Assembly: GCA_024405735.1 (NCBI GenBank)
Contig: JAKSOF010000005.1
Location: 55,195 to 119,194 of the forward strand
Reading direction: 5' to 3'
Length of the DNA stretch: 64,000 bases
Source of the DNA: Victivallaceae bacterium
GTDB lineage: Bacteria; Verrucomicrobiota; Lentisphaeria; Victivallales; Victivallaceae
Every line of letters starts with the position of its first letter. Position 1 is the stretch's first letter. The translations under genes were made by a program, and so were the position numbers. Below, one piece after another: positions 1 to 8,873 of the stretch. The notes beneath the pieces are model-generated. The model was given only the letters and a program-made list of their open reading frames with translations, was not told where the DNA came from and made no database searches.

Positions 1-1
1 C

Positions 2-226
2 GTCGAGATCCTCCTTGACGGCAAAAGCGTCGCGCAGAAATATCTGACCCCCGACCGGATGCTGGAAAACGGCACACACCCCTCGGCGGCGACCGTATTG
101 GGAGAGATCGGAATTCCCTCCGGCGCCAAAGCCGAAATCGCGCTGCGCGTCACAAGCATTGATCGTGCCGAAGTCAAAATGATGAATCTCGTCGAAGTGC
201 GCTTCCAAAAACAGCGGGATTTTTAA
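2..226 (+). CDS. C-terminal end of an unknown protein (partial)
   Basis: An open frame enters from the left edge and stops at TAA 224-226, giving the last 74 residues of a protein. The fragment begins VEILLDGK and alternates short hydrophobic and charged stretches, as in a beta-sandwich domain. I see no membrane segment or catalytic motif in this part. The family cannot be recognised. The frame is kept because it is open to the edge, has codon use like the neighbouring genes, and no competing frame is better. Confidence 0.55.
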   Translation, partial: VEILLDGKSVAQKYLTPDRMLENGTHPSAATVLGEIGIPSGAKAEIALRVTSIDRAEVKMMNLVEVRFQKQRDF

Positions 227-538
227 GTGCTTCGCACAATTATTTTTTAGAAGCGCGCAACGGCGGTCCCGTAAAAAAAGAATAATTTTCGCATCGGCGG
301 CACGGCAGTTTGTTTCGGAAAAAATCCGCCGGTTGTAAAGTCTGCTTCATCGCTTTAAACTTTTCCCGTTTTTATAGAATAATTGTGAATAGAGATGGAT
401 TTTTGGGAGATTTCAACATTTATAATTTGAAAATATTTCATTTGCAGTGTACATTAAGAACATACTGAAGTATGTACAGAGAAAAAGAATGTTAGTCGAA
501 ACGGATGTTGACCTCTCTTCGGCATTTTGAAATAAATT
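227..538. other. Intergenic stretch without a recognisable gene
   Basis: About 310 bases between the partial first gene and the tetranucleotide tract. It is AT-rich in its right half. Short frames here lack a ribosome binding site and their translations look like noise. I see no terminator hairpin that I would defend. Confidence 0.5.
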
Positions 539-616
<78 letters not shown>

Positions 617-798
617 CTCCCCCACGTTGAAAGGTTGTTCCCGCTTTTTTTGTGATTTTATTATGAAGTCGTCCGGAAGGATCCGCAGATTCCCGTATTT
701 TAGCGGTCATCCGGTCACACCGATGGCATCACGGCACGGTCCAGGCAGTCCGTATTTTATATGATTTCTGAAAACATTTTTTTATAAGGAGAATTTTT

Positions 799-2283
799 AT
801 GGCTGATCATGAAAACAACGGCGTTTCGTTAAATGATATTTTTCTGTTTATCAAAAAGCACCCCAAAAAACTTTTTATGCCGGCGGGAATATCATTGATT
901 TTAGTCCTGCTTTTGATTGCCATCAGTTGGTGTTTACTCCCCAGAAACTCACACTATGGTCAGAAAATAACGATCCTGTTGGAAAACCGGAACAATCAAC
1001 AGGTCTACCCGAGCGGGAAGCCTTTCAGCAATGCCGATTGCCTTTCTCCGCTTGTTCTGCAACAAGTTTATCGGGACAACCACTTGGAAACACGTGTCCC
1101 GTTTGAGCAGTTCTGCGGAATGTTTTATGTGAGCAATGCCGATTTTCAACTTGCCGCCATCAATGCGCTTTTCAGCGAAAAAATGAACAAGAAAAATATC
1201 AGCATCGTGGATATGAACAGACTGGAAAAAGAATACCGGGAACAGATCGCAAAAAACGGCAAGGGACCTTTGGAGCTTTCTTTCTCTCCCGATTTTGCGA
1301 TCTCAAAAAGCGAAGCGGCGAAAATTCTCAATTCCATCCCGCAGAGTTGGTATGCCATATATTCCAAATTGGAAGCGCAAAGATTTCCGCAAATGGAAAC
1401 GAATGCCTCACTGCAGGAATTTCGCCGGTCTATCGGACAGGGCGGACAGTTGATCCTGCTGGAAAAGAGCAGGATCTTTTGTGAACAGCTGATCCAAATG
1501 TGCGATCAACTCAATGAAATGTTGCAGGGGCAAAACGTTTCCCTGCCGGATGGCGAGTATCTCGGCGATATCCGCAAACAGTTGCTTTCGTTAAAACGGT
1601 ATCAAATCGATGTTTTTCTCCAATTTGTGCTGAACCATCGCGAGCTTCAGGGAGCCTATGACCAGATTTTCCTGCAAAGCAGATTGAACCAGCTGGAATA
1701 TGAACTGACCCGGGTAAATAATAAGCATAAAGGGGTTCTGGATTCCATGCAGATCATCAGTGACACGCAGCCTCATAACAATGTCAGCGATACCAAAGAT
1801 AAAAATTCCTCTCTTACATTGCAAGTGGACAACGGTTTTTTCAATTCTCTGGTAGAGCTGATCCGTCATGATGCGACAAATGAAATGCGGAAAACCTACG
1901 CGGAAAAGTCATTGAAGTATAAAGAAATGATCGCCGAGCTGGAAGCGGAAAAAGAATACTATCAGCAAATGCTGGAAATGCGGAAAAATGAATCTGCGCT
2001 CCCGATTGACAAACAAAACTTGATATCCCGGGAAAAATTCCAGAAAAATATGCAAGATATGCTGAACGAACTCGAACAGCTGAATACCAAAGTCACGCAA
2101 TTCCGGGACTTGATCGTTTCCCAGTATCTGTCGAGCCGTCAGTTTTATGCGGTTGATTCTCCGGTTTCTTTCTCTTCGGAATTATGCTATCCGATGATGC
2201 GTATTTCCCTGGGGATACTGCTGCTTTGGCTTTTGGGCAATCTGGTGTACGGGATCATCTGTTTCCGGCGTCTTGACTGGTGA
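799..2283 (+). CDS. Membrane-anchored coiled-coil protein, Wzz/GNVR-like topology
   Basis: A 494-residue protein with a good ribosome binding site (AAGGAG) and ATG start. It has a membrane segment at about residues 25-48, a long polar region rich in Leu/Glu/Lys heptads (strongest about 330-450), and a second membrane segment at about 467-488 followed by a short basic tail. This two-anchor layout around a periplasmic coiled coil is that of polysaccharide co-polymerases (Wzz, chain-length determinants) and related exopolysaccharide secretion proteins. I see no clear Wzz sequence signature and no tyrosine-kinase domain, so the role in surface polysaccharide length or export is inference from topology. 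It stands alone, downstream of the tetranucleotide tract, which makes variable expression of a surface trait an attractive idea. Confidence 0.6.
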   Translation: MADHENNGVSLNDIFLFIKKHPKKLFMPAGISLILVLLLIAISWCLLPRNSHYGQKITILLENRNNQQVYPSGKPFSNADCLSPLVLQQVYRDNHLETRVPFEQFCGMFYVSNADFQLAAINALFSEKMNKKNISIVDMNRLEKEYREQIAKNGKGPLELSFSPDFAISKSEAAKILNSIPQSWYAIYSKLEAQRFPQMETNASLQEFRRSIGQGGQLILLEKSRIFCEQLIQMCDQLNEMLQGQNVSLPDGEYLGDIRKQLLSLKRYQIDVFLQFVLNHRELQGAYDQIFLQSRLNQLEYELTRVNNKHKGVLDSMQIISDTQPHNNVSDTKDKNSSLTLQVDNGFFNSLVELIRHDATNEMRKTYAEKSLKYKEMIAELEAEKEYYQQMLEMRKNESALPIDKQNLISREKFQKNMQDMLNELEQLNTKVTQFRDLIVSQYLSSRQFYAVDSPVSFSSELCYPMMRISLGILLLWLLGNLVYGIICFRRLDW

Positions 2284-2382
2284 CAGATAGATTTCCAGTA
2301 TCCCGTCAAAACACAATCCGACAGCCGCAACGGGAAATGCACATCGTCTGAAAAAGTCGGCGGCATCCGCAGTTACGGCAAC

Positions 2383-2414
2383 AAAAAGGCGTCCGGCTTG
2401 AAAAACCGGACGCC
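2383..2414 (-). terminator. Intrinsic terminator of the NYN-domain gene
   Basis: A perfect 9-bp GC-rich stem (GGCGTCCGG, 2388-2396, with its complement at 2406-2414) and 9-base loop. Read on the minus strand it is followed by TTTTTG, directly after the stop of the gene at 2434. Confidence 0.85.
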
Positions 2415-2433
2415 GTCAATTTTAAACGGATTT

Positions 2434-3042
2434 TTACACCGTCGTTTTCTTCGGTGCCGTTTTCCGCACCGGAGTTGCCGGATTGCCCGCTTTGGAATCG
2501 ACAATGTCTATGAATTTTTTCCATTCGGCCCCCAGTTTTTGCACCGTTCCGAAAACCTGGGCCTGCTGAATATAGGCCTGCGATGCCGAATTATCCCACA
2601 GCAAAACTTCCAATCCCCAGGACGAAGTTTGAATATCGCTGAAAATAGAAGCGAAATCCTTGTCTCCGGTACATAAAATGATTTGCTTGTCGGCGGTGCT
2701 GTTACGATTGGTAAAAATCGTCTTGGCAATTTCCCAGCAAAGTTTCTGATCGACGCCCTTTTCGACCGGCTTCGCGGATTTCATATCCGGATATCTCGGC
2801 AACGTGAAAACTTCAAAGCCATTGCGTTGGCAGGAGGCCATTATATTCGACGGCAATTCAGAACCGACGAGGACGATCCGCTTGATCTCTCCTTTTTTCG
2901 ACAAGAACGTTTTAAATTTCGCATAATTGAATTGCGGCTTCTTTCCGGCACACAATGGGATTGCTTTTTTTACGTACTTGTACCCCTGGATAAAAAGAAA
3001 CGAGTTGTCGATAAACACATACAGTTCTTTCATTTTCGCCAT
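2434..3042 (-). CDS. NYN-domain (PIN-like) putative ribonuclease
   Basis: A 202-residue cytoplasmic protein. The N-terminal strand YVFIDNS (Asp12), the central GVDQKL (Asp98) and TGDKDF (Asp127, Asp129) are the spaced acidic residues of the NYN/LabA branch of PIN-like metal-dependent nucleases, which cut RNA or act in RNA processing. The C-terminal 50 residues are Lys/Pro-rich and probably disordered. The start at 3042 has a GGAAAGG binding site; a second Met three codons later is possible. It is a single-gene unit with its own terminator, convergent with the gene at 799. The substrate is unknown, and prokaryotic NYN proteins occur both in housekeeping and in defence settings. Confidence 0.75.
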   Translation of the reverse strand: MAKMKELYVFIDNSFLFIQGYKYVKKAIPLCAGKKPQFNYAKFKTFLSKKGEIKRIVLVGSELPSNIMASCQRNGFEVFTLPRYPDMKSAKPVEKGVDQKLCWEIAKTIFTNRNSTADKQIILCTGDKDFASIFSDIQTSSWGLEVLLWDNSASQAYIQQAQVFGTVQKLGAEWKKFIDIVDSKAGNPATPVRKTAPKKTTV

Positions 3043-3217
3043 CCTTTCCTTTCGGTTTTTCAGCCGATCCCCGGCTTGATATTGAAATATAGACCGAGGT
3101 TTCAGTCAAATCAACCGGAAAATCAAAAAAATTTAATTATTTTATTAATTTTAAGTATAAAAGATTTCCATCAAGAGTCGTTTATATGCAGATTTGGCGA
3201 TACTTGATCGTCCACAG

Positions 3218-3246
3218 TTGATTTATCGGGGCAAAAATGTTATATT
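3218..3246 (+). promoter_or_regulatory. Sigma-70-type promoter of the GH20 gene
   Basis: TTGATT (3218-3223), a 17-base spacer and TATATT (3241-3246) lie 62 bases before the start at 3309. Similar -35/-10 pairs recur upstream of other genes in the window. Confidence 0.65.
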
Positions 3247-3308
3247 AAAAATGTAGTTGTCCCGCCCTTCCTGCGGCGTATAGTGTAAAAACATCAAAAG
3301 GAGATAAA

Positions 3309-4814
3309 ATGAAACATTTTTCTTTTTTCGTTTTGTGCTGTCTTGCAGGAATCGCTGCGGCGGCGGATTACCGGGACATCGAGGCGCGGGTGGTTCCCGT
3401 ACCGCAAAAGATCGAAGTTGCTTCCCGTGCCGCCACGCCGCTGAAAACGGAGATGGTCTTTCAAATCCAAAGCCCGCTGAAGGCGGAGGAAGTCTCCGCG
3501 CTCGTCACCGATGATGCGAAACAATACTGGCACATCGCGCCCCAAGTCATCTGTGAAAAAGGCGGCGAAAAAGTTTCCGACGAGGGATATTTGCTCGACA
3601 CGACAAAATCGGAGATCGTCATCACGGCATCGTCCTTGTCCGGCGTACGCAACGCGTTGTGCACGATGCGGCAACTCGCCGAGCCGGAACGCGGCGTCGC
3701 GAAGGGATGCGGTTTCGTCATTCCGCAAGTCAAAATCGACGATTTTCCGCAGATGAAATTCCGCGCGTTTCACTTTATGCTCGCCAACAGGCAGCCGCTC
3801 TGGAAAGCCGAACGCGCGCTCCGGCTCGCCGCCTACTATAAATACAATTATTTCGTCCTCGAATTCTGGGGCAATATCCAGTTCGACCGCCATCCGGAAT
3901 ACGCCTACGACGGCGCATATCCTCAATCGGAAATCAAAAAACTTGTCGCGCTCGGCAAAACGCTCGGCATCACGCTGATCCCGCAGTTTCAGATTTTCGG
4001 ACACGCCGGTTGCGGCGGTATTAACGGGGGCAAACACGTGCTGTTGGACAAACATCCCGAATACGCGCCGCTTTTTGAACCGAGCGGCTGGACGTGGTGT
4101 CTTGCCAATCCCGCCGCGCGGCAGTATATCGAGGATTGCGCGCTGGAACTTTACGAACTTTTCGACCGTCCGCCCTATTTTCACGTCGGCGGCGACGAAG
4201 CGTACAATGCGGGAAGTTGCTCCCTCTGCCGCGCCGACGGGAAATACTGGCAAAAGGTCGCGGATCATTTCAACTATTTCCAGAAACTTTTTGCCAAGCG
4301 CAACTGCCGGATCTTGATGTGGCACGATATGCTCGTGCGACGCGACGCTCCCGCGTGGAAAGGTTCGACCGCCAACGGCGATGAAAACTGCGATAAACTT
4401 CGCGCCGCGCTGGATCGCGACATCATCATCTGCTACTGGGAATACCGTTTTGCCGACCATCACTACCGTGCGCCCAAGGACGGCGTGCCGGGATTCCCGA
4501 TCTTCGATTTCCTCCGCAAAGAGGGCTTCGACGTCGTCAATTCCGGCTGGATGTACGACACGACGCCCGCGCTCGGCGAAAAGGCGTTCAAAAACGGCGG
4601 TTTGGGCATCATGCAGACGACGTGGGGACAATTTACCAATTCCGGCAATTATTACACGATGCTCGCCGAGGGAAGCACTTCCGGCTGGAATCCGACGGCG
4701 GAATACAAACAGGTCATTGACCAGAAAATTTTCACCGTCGACTTGCTCAACAAATGCGTCCGCGACGTCAATTACGATATGAAGATCACCGACGACAGAA
4801 CCAGTACGCTCTGA
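3309..4814 (+). CDS. Secreted GH20-family beta-N-acetylhexosaminidase
   Basis: A 501-residue protein with a signal peptide (MKHFSFFVLCCLAGIAAAA, cleavage near residue 19). An N-terminal domain of about 120 residues is followed by a TIM barrel starting near VKIDDFPQMKFRAFH. The motif HVGGDEA at 292-298 carries the catalytic Asp-Glu pair (296-297) of GH20 enzymes, which release terminal GlcNAc or GalNAc by substrate-assisted catalysis. FQIFGHAG near residue 230 and WCLANP are also typical of the barrel. The enzyme should act in the periplasm or outside the cell on mucin, host glycan or peptidoglycan sugars. AGGAG lies 8 bases before ATG. It is monocistronic, with a promoter at 3218 and a shared terminator at 4846. 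The exact linkage is not predictable. Confidence 0.88.
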   Translation: MKHFSFFVLCCLAGIAAAADYRDIEARVVPVPQKIEVASRAATPLKTEMVFQIQSPLKAEEVSALVTDDAKQYWHIAPQVICEKGGEKVSDEGYLLDTTKSEIVITASSLSGVRNALCTMRQLAEPERGVAKGCGFVIPQVKIDDFPQMKFRAFHFMLANRQPLWKAERALRLAAYYKYNYFVLEFWGNIQFDRHPEYAYDGAYPQSEIKKLVALGKTLGITLIPQFQIFGHAGCGGINGGKHVLLDKHPEYAPLFEPSGWTWCLANPAARQYIEDCALELYELFDRPPYFHVGGDEAYNAGSCSLCRADGKYWQKVADHFNYFQKLFAKRNCRILMWHDMLVRRDAPAWKGSTANGDENCDKLRAALDRDIIICYWEYRFADHHYRAPKDGVPGFPIFDFLRKEGFDVVNSGWMYDTTPALGEKAFKNGGLGIMQTTWGQFTNSGNYYTMLAEGSTSGWNPTAEYKQVIDQKIFTVDLLNKCVRDVNYDMKITDDRTSTL

Positions 4815-4845
4815 AACGCGCACTGCAAAAGGGATCTCGCCGCAC

Positions 4846-4884
4846 AAGCCGTTGCCCCGTGTTTTCGGGGGGAACGGCTTTTTT
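4846..4884. terminator. Terminator between convergent genes
   Basis: AAGCCGTT-GCCCCG pairs with CGGGG-AACGGCTT around the short loop near 4861, followed by TTTTTTG on the plus strand. It ends the GH20 transcript and lies just after the last gene of the long minus-strand operon. Confidence 0.85.
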
Positions 4885-4897
4885 GTTGCCCTTTGAT

Positions 4898-6301
4898 TTA
4901 CGGAAGGACGATCTTTTCGCCCCACATCGGGCAACGGCAGGAAACTTCGATGCCCTGCTTTTTCATCATTTCCATATCGGAATAGGCGGCGCTCCAGTCA
5001 ATGGGACGGTAGATGCCCGGTTTGCAATGCCCCATTTCCAGAAGGTGACTGAACCAGATCTCACGCGGGTAAAGCGACTTCGCCGCTTCGGGGACGGAAA
5101 GTCCGACACGGGGGTGGAGGATATGGATATCCACCCTGCCCGACGGATGGAGCTGACGATGGTCGCAACTGTCGCCCGTATGATAGATGACGGGAGCGTC
5201 ATCGGAGCGTCCGCACTGGATGCGGTAGACGGAAACGAATTTTTTGAACGTCGCATTGTGGTCGCACCGCTCGGAATCAATGGTAACGTCGGAAATCGTA
5301 ATTTTTTCCGGCGGTGCCTGATAGCCTTTTGCCGGATAAAAATTGCTGATGACGGGCTTTTTCGCCTTTGCCATCGCCTTGAGAAGCGCAAGATTATAAT
5401 GATCGTTATGATTGTGAGTCACTAAAATAAAATCGAGCAGCGGCGCAAGTTCTTCCGCGCGGCGGTGACAGATGTCGATGCCGAAACAGCACGCCGGAGT
5501 TTTGACGATATAGCCCATATTGTACAAATGCCAGACGACAGCGCCGCGACCGACTTTGGTTTCCGGCACTTCACGCATGATTTTATCGAATGCGCGGTCG
5601 TAAAATTCGAGAACGGGATAGTGCCGGTAGCATCTTTCCAGATCGGCGGCGGAAAAATGGTGAGGCCGGGTAAATCTCGCGAAATCGGTCGACGTCATCT
5701 GATCGACGCCGTTGCGGATGATCCTTTCGGCGACGTGGCGGTCGATTTTTCCGACTGCGGCAAAATTTTCCCGCGTCGGCAATTCCTGTTGATACTGCTC
5801 CTCGTCGGCTCCGGCAAAGGCGAAACTATAACGCAATTTTCCGTCGGGAGAGCCGTTGGTACTCCCGAAAAACTTGACGCTCAATACGTTGCGTCCTTTT
5901 TTCACCGCGAGCGGCAGAATATGGGAACCGTTGCCTACCCCGGCGGAAAAAGCGGAAGTGGTACGCTCGTCAAAAATCATTTTGCCATTCAATCCGGCTT
6001 GCATATAAGAGCAATTGACGCCGCACCGCAAGTACATCGTGCCGTTGGATGGAGCGTTGAATTCGTTGACGAGCAACGCAGGGTTCCCCTCTTTCGTTTC
6101 GCGCGAAAAAATGCCGCCGGGAAGTGAAAGTATTTCTTTTTCCGCTTTTGCAAGCGGCGTAAGATCAACGACATCAAGCGTTTCCCACGTTGAAGAAGGG
6201 ATTTGGTAAAAAAACCATTTTTCATTCAGAACAAGCGGCAATGCCTGAAGCGCCGCACCAAAAAACAGGAAAGCGATGCCGAGGATTTTAGGCTTTTTCA
6301 T
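4898..6301 (-). CDS. Exported metallo-beta-lactamase-fold hydrolase
   Basis: A 467-residue protein with a signal peptide (residues 1-20). Residues about 25-165 look like a beta-sandwich, possibly sugar-binding (LSVKFFGSTNG). The C-terminal half is a metallo-beta-lactamase fold: the loop THNHNDH (295-301) provides His296, His298, Asp300 and His301, and YHTGDS gives the second metal-site Asp, as in UlaG-like lactonases. The reaction and substrate are unknown; an extracytoplasmic ester, lactone or phosphodiester is plausible. It is the last gene of the hisE-to-MBL operon; its ATG overlaps the queH stop by four bases (ATGA). The fusion of a sandwich domain to an exported MBL fold is unusual. Confidence 0.72.
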   Translation of the reverse strand: MKKPKILGIAFLFFGAALQALPLVLNEKWFFYQIPSSTWETLDVVDLTPLAKAEKEILSLPGGIFSRETKEGNPALLVNEFNAPSNGTMYLRCGVNCSYMQAGLNGKMIFDERTTSAFSAGVGNGSHILPLAVKKGRNVLSVKFFGSTNGSPDGKLRYSFAFAGADEEQYQQELPTRENFAAVGKIDRHVAERIIRNGVDQMTSTDFARFTRPHHFSAADLERCYRHYPVLEFYDRAFDKIMREVPETKVGRGAVVWHLYNMGYIVKTPACCFGIDICHRRAEELAPLLDFILVTHNHNDHYNLALLKAMAKAKKPVISNFYPAKGYQAPPEKITISDVTIDSERCDHNATFKKFVSVYRIQCGRSDDAPVIYHTGDSCDHRQLHPSGRVDIHILHPRVGLSVPEAAKSLYPREIWFSHLLEMGHCKPGIYRPIDWSAAYSDMEMMKKQGIEVSCRCPMWGEKIVLP

Positions 6302-6873
6302 TTCAACTTTTCCTTGGGTGATTGCTGTTTCTTTCCGGCAAAGGCGGCGACCGCCGCCCGGGAAAATTCACAGCCGCAGAATTTCTGACGGTAGAAGCCG
6401 TTTTCGCGGGCGATCCGGCAACTTACCGTATAATTGCCCCCCTTTTTGAAATCGATCGCTTCAAAGGCGGCGAAATCCTTTGCCGCGTCGAAGATCTGAC
6501 GGCTGTTTTTATGGGGGCTCACCGTCAGCGTCGTTGCAAACGTTTCCGCAAGTTCCGCCGCGCGCAATGCGGCGCGGCGCAGACTGAATTCAAAGCATTT
6601 ACTGCACCGTTTCCCGTGCTCCGGCTCCTTTTCCAGTCCGGCAACGGCGGCGAGCCACGCGGCGTGGTCGTAGGGATCGACTTCAAGATCAAGTTGATAG
6701 AGTTCGGCAAGTTTCCTGACCGATTCGAGCCTTTTGTCGAATTCGGCGCGGTCGGCGAGGTTGCTGTTGGAGTAAAAAAGCCGCGCGCGCCGCCCTTCCT
6801 GCTGCAGAGCGGCGACACAGCCGCCGCCGCAGGGAGCACAGCAAATATGCAACAGCAAGGATGCCTTATCCAT
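6298..6873 (-). CDS. queH: Epoxyqueuosine reductase QueH
   Basis: A 191-residue protein beginning with LLLHICCAPCGGG; Cys11, Cys12 and Cys15 followed by RCSKC (Cys90, Cys93) are the conserved cysteines of the QueH (formerly DUF208) family. QueH reduces epoxyqueuosine to queuosine in tRNA and replaces the cobalamin-dependent QueG in many anaerobes. The length and the tail motif FYRQKFCGCEFS also fit. Its ATG overlaps the folD stop by one base (TAATG) and its stop overlaps the next start by four. The partner enzyme Tgt is encoded at 29150 in this window. Confidence 0.9.
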   Translation of the reverse strand: MDKASLLLHICCAPCGGGCVAALQQEGRRARLFYSNSNLADRAEFDKRLESVRKLAELYQLDLEVDPYDHAAWLAAVAGLEKEPEHGKRCSKCFEFSLRRAALRAAELAETFATTLTVSPHKNSRQIFDAAKDFAAFEAIDFKKGGNYTVSCRIARENGFYRQKFCGCEFSRAAVAAFAGKKQQSPKEKLK

Positions 6874-7757
6874 TATTTACAGCGCAAGTTTGCCGCAACG
6901 AGCGTATTGCGCATCAGCATCGCGATCGTCATCGGACCGACTCCGCCCGGTACCGGCGTGATCGCCCCGGCGACTTCGACGGCTTCGTCGAAATCGACAT
7001 CGCCGACGAGCCGGTTTTTCTGCAATTTCTCATCAAAAATGCGGTTAATGCCGACGTCGATGACGGTCGCGCCTTTTTTCAGCATATCGCCTTTGACGAA
7101 ACGCGGTTTGCCGATCGCGGCGATGACGATATCCGCCTGCCGGGTGTAAGTTGCGATGTCGGGCGTCGACGAATGGACGACCGTCACCGTCGCATCGGCT
7201 TCCGGAAGTTTCTGCATCAGAAGCGCCGCCATCGGCTTGCCGACGATGTTGCTGCGGCCGATGACGACGGCGTGCTTGCCCCGGCACGAAATGCCGGAAC
7301 GGCGCAAAAGTTCCAGTACGCCGTAAGGAGTACAGGGCATGATCCCCCGTTCCCTGCCGACCAAAAGTTTGCCGACGTTGACTTCGCTGAAGCAATCGAC
7401 GTCCTTGTCAGGAGAAATCGCCTGGATCACCCGGTACTCGTCGATCTGGCGCGGCACGGGCGACTGGACGAGCAATCCGTCGACCGCATCGTCGGCATTG
7501 AGTTCGGCAATTTTGTCGAGCAGTGTTTTTTCGTCGGTGTCGGCGTCGAGCGCGATCATTTTGGAAGCGATGCCGAGTTTTTCGCAGGTCGTCACCTTGT
7601 TGCGGACATAGACCTGCGATGCGGGATCGTCCCCGACGAGGATGACGGCGAGAGCGGGCACCCTGCCGTGCGCGGCGCGGAATTTTTCGACCTCAAGCCG
7701 GGTCTCCTCGTTGATTTTGGCGGCGATCGCCTTGCCGTCGATGATGAATGCAGACAT
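6873..7757 (-). CDS. folD: Bifunctional methylenetetrahydrofolate dehydrogenase/cyclohydrolase FolD
   Basis: A 294-residue cytoplasmic enzyme that interconverts 5,10-methylene-THF and 10-formyl-THF in one-carbon metabolism. YVRNKVTTCEK carries the catalytic Lys, LLVQSPVPRQ and DKDVDCF are substrate-site motifs, VVIGRSNIVGKPMA is the NADP-binding signature and PVPGGVGPMT (near 268-277) the C-terminal signature. Length is typical. It lies 13 bases after hit and overlaps queH by one base, inside the long minus-strand operon. Confidence 0.96.
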   Translation of the reverse strand: MSAFIIDGKAIAAKINEETRLEVEKFRAAHGRVPALAVILVGDDPASQVYVRNKVTTCEKLGIASKMIALDADTDEKTLLDKIAELNADDAVDGLLVQSPVPRQIDEYRVIQAISPDKDVDCFSEVNVGKLLVGRERGIMPCTPYGVLELLRRSGISCRGKHAVVIGRSNIVGKPMAALLMQKLPEADATVTVVHSSTPDIATYTRQADIVIAAIGKPRFVKGDMLKKGATVIDVGINRIFDEKLQKNRLVGDVDFDEAVEVAGAITPVPGGVGPMTIAMLMRNTLVAANLRCK

Positions 7758-7770
7758 AGAAACTGTTTCC

Positions 7771-8190
7771 TTAATCGATTTTCAGTTTTTCCTGAATGGA
7801 CTTTGCCATCTCTTGCATCTGATTTCCGGCATACTTCAACTGCCGCCAGTTCCAGCGGAACGTATCTTCGACGCCGCGCGGGATCACGTGCAAATGAGCG
7901 TGCATCACCACCTGTCCGGCGGCGGCGCCGTCGGCGAGGTGCAAATTGAATGCGTCGTAAGCGTCAAGCCGCTTCAATGCGACGCCGATGCGGCTGCCGA
8001 CGCGGAACATTCTCCCCGCCGTTTCTTCGGGAATGGTGGCGCTTGATTCGTGATGCTCCTTGGGAATGACCAGCGTATGACCGAAATTGATCGGCCCGAG
8101 GTCGAGAAAGGCGTAGACCAATTCGTCTTCGTAGATTTTGACCGACGGGATCTCCCCCTTGACGATTTTGCAGAAAATACAGTCGCTCAT
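7771..8190 (-). CDS. HIT-family nucleotide hydrolase
   Basis: A 139-residue protein starting at the ATG of MSDCIFCKIVKGEIP, preceded by GGAG at the right distance; a longer frame to 8301 merely overlaps ktrA. The histidine triad HAHLHVI has its histidines at 97, 99 and 101, and N-terminal CIFC matches the HINT/PKCI branch. Such proteins hydrolyse nucleoside phosphoramidates or dinucleotides. The start lies one base after the ktrA stop, showing tight coupling. Confidence 0.93.
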   Translation of the reverse strand: MSDCIFCKIVKGEIPSVKIYEDELVYAFLDLGPINFGHTLVIPKEHHESSATIPEETAGRMFRVGSRIGVALKRLDAYDAFNLHLADGAAAGQVVMHAHLHVIPRGVEDTFRWNWRQLKYAGNQMQEMAKSIQEKLKID

Positions 8191-8191
8191 C

Positions 8192-8848
8192 TTATTTCTC
8201 CTTAAACAAATCAATGATGGATTTCTGATTGCCGAAAACGGTGAGGATGTCGCCGCGCTCCAAAACGGTGTCGGGACCGGGCTGGATCTCTCCGGCGTCA
8301 CTCGCTTTTTGCAGTAAAAGGACGGTCACCGCATATTTGCCGCGCAAATTAAGTTCTTTCAGATTTTTACCGGCGAGTTTTTCCGGCACCGTCACCTCGG
8401 CGATCGCCGAACCTTTGAATTCAAAGATGTCGCTGATGTTGGCGAGCGAAAGACGGCGCGACAAGCGGTGCGCGACGTCGAGGTCGGGCTGGATCACTTC
8501 GTCGGCGCCGAGCCGGTAGAGGATGCGCTCCTGAATGTCGCTCGTCGCCTTGACGAGGATCCGGCGCGCGCCTTCCTGCTTCAGAAGCGTCAGCGCCAAA
8601 ATCTGTTTTTCAAAGAAGGAACTCATCCCGAGGATCACGGCGTCGAATTTGCCGACGTTGAGTTCGTGCACCGTTTCCTCGTGGGTCACGTCGGCGATGA
8701 CGACGTCGGTCACTTCATCGCGCAACTCCTCAAGGCGCGGCGCGGAAATGTCGCAGATGAGTACCGAATTTCCGGCACGGCTCAATTCCCGGGCAAGTTT
8801 ACTGCCGAAAGACCCCACCCCGAAAATCGCATAACTTTTTTTTGCCAT
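8192..8848 (-). CDS. ktrA: Regulatory subunit KtrA of a K+ uptake system
   Basis: A 218-residue cytoplasmic protein with an RCK_N Rossmann fold (GVGSFG at 10-15 and Asp33 at the end of strand 2) and a C-terminal RCK_C (TrkA_C) domain from about residue 140. Proteins of this size with one RCK_N and one RCK_C form the octameric gating ring of Ktr channels and bind ATP/ADP or NAD(H). It follows the channel gene by 25 bases, so the two form a complete Ktr system. Confidence 0.92.
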   Translation of the reverse strand: MAKKSYAIFGVGSFGSKLARELSRAGNSVLICDISAPRLEELRDEVTDVVIADVTHEETVHELNVGKFDAVILGMSSFFEKQILALTLLKQEGARRILVKATSDIQERILYRLGADEVIQPDLDVAHRLSRRLSLANISDIFEFKGSAIAEVTVPEKLAGKNLKELNLRGKYAVTVLLLQKASDAGEIQPGPDTVLERGDILTVFGNQKSIIDLFKEK

Positions 8849-8873
8849 AAAAACACTCCGGTCCTAAAATTGA

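Noticed and set aside
3294..4934. 546-codon minus frame across the GH20 gene
   Set aside because: Shadow of a gene with strong catalytic motifs and signal peptide; composition effect of GC-rich third positions.
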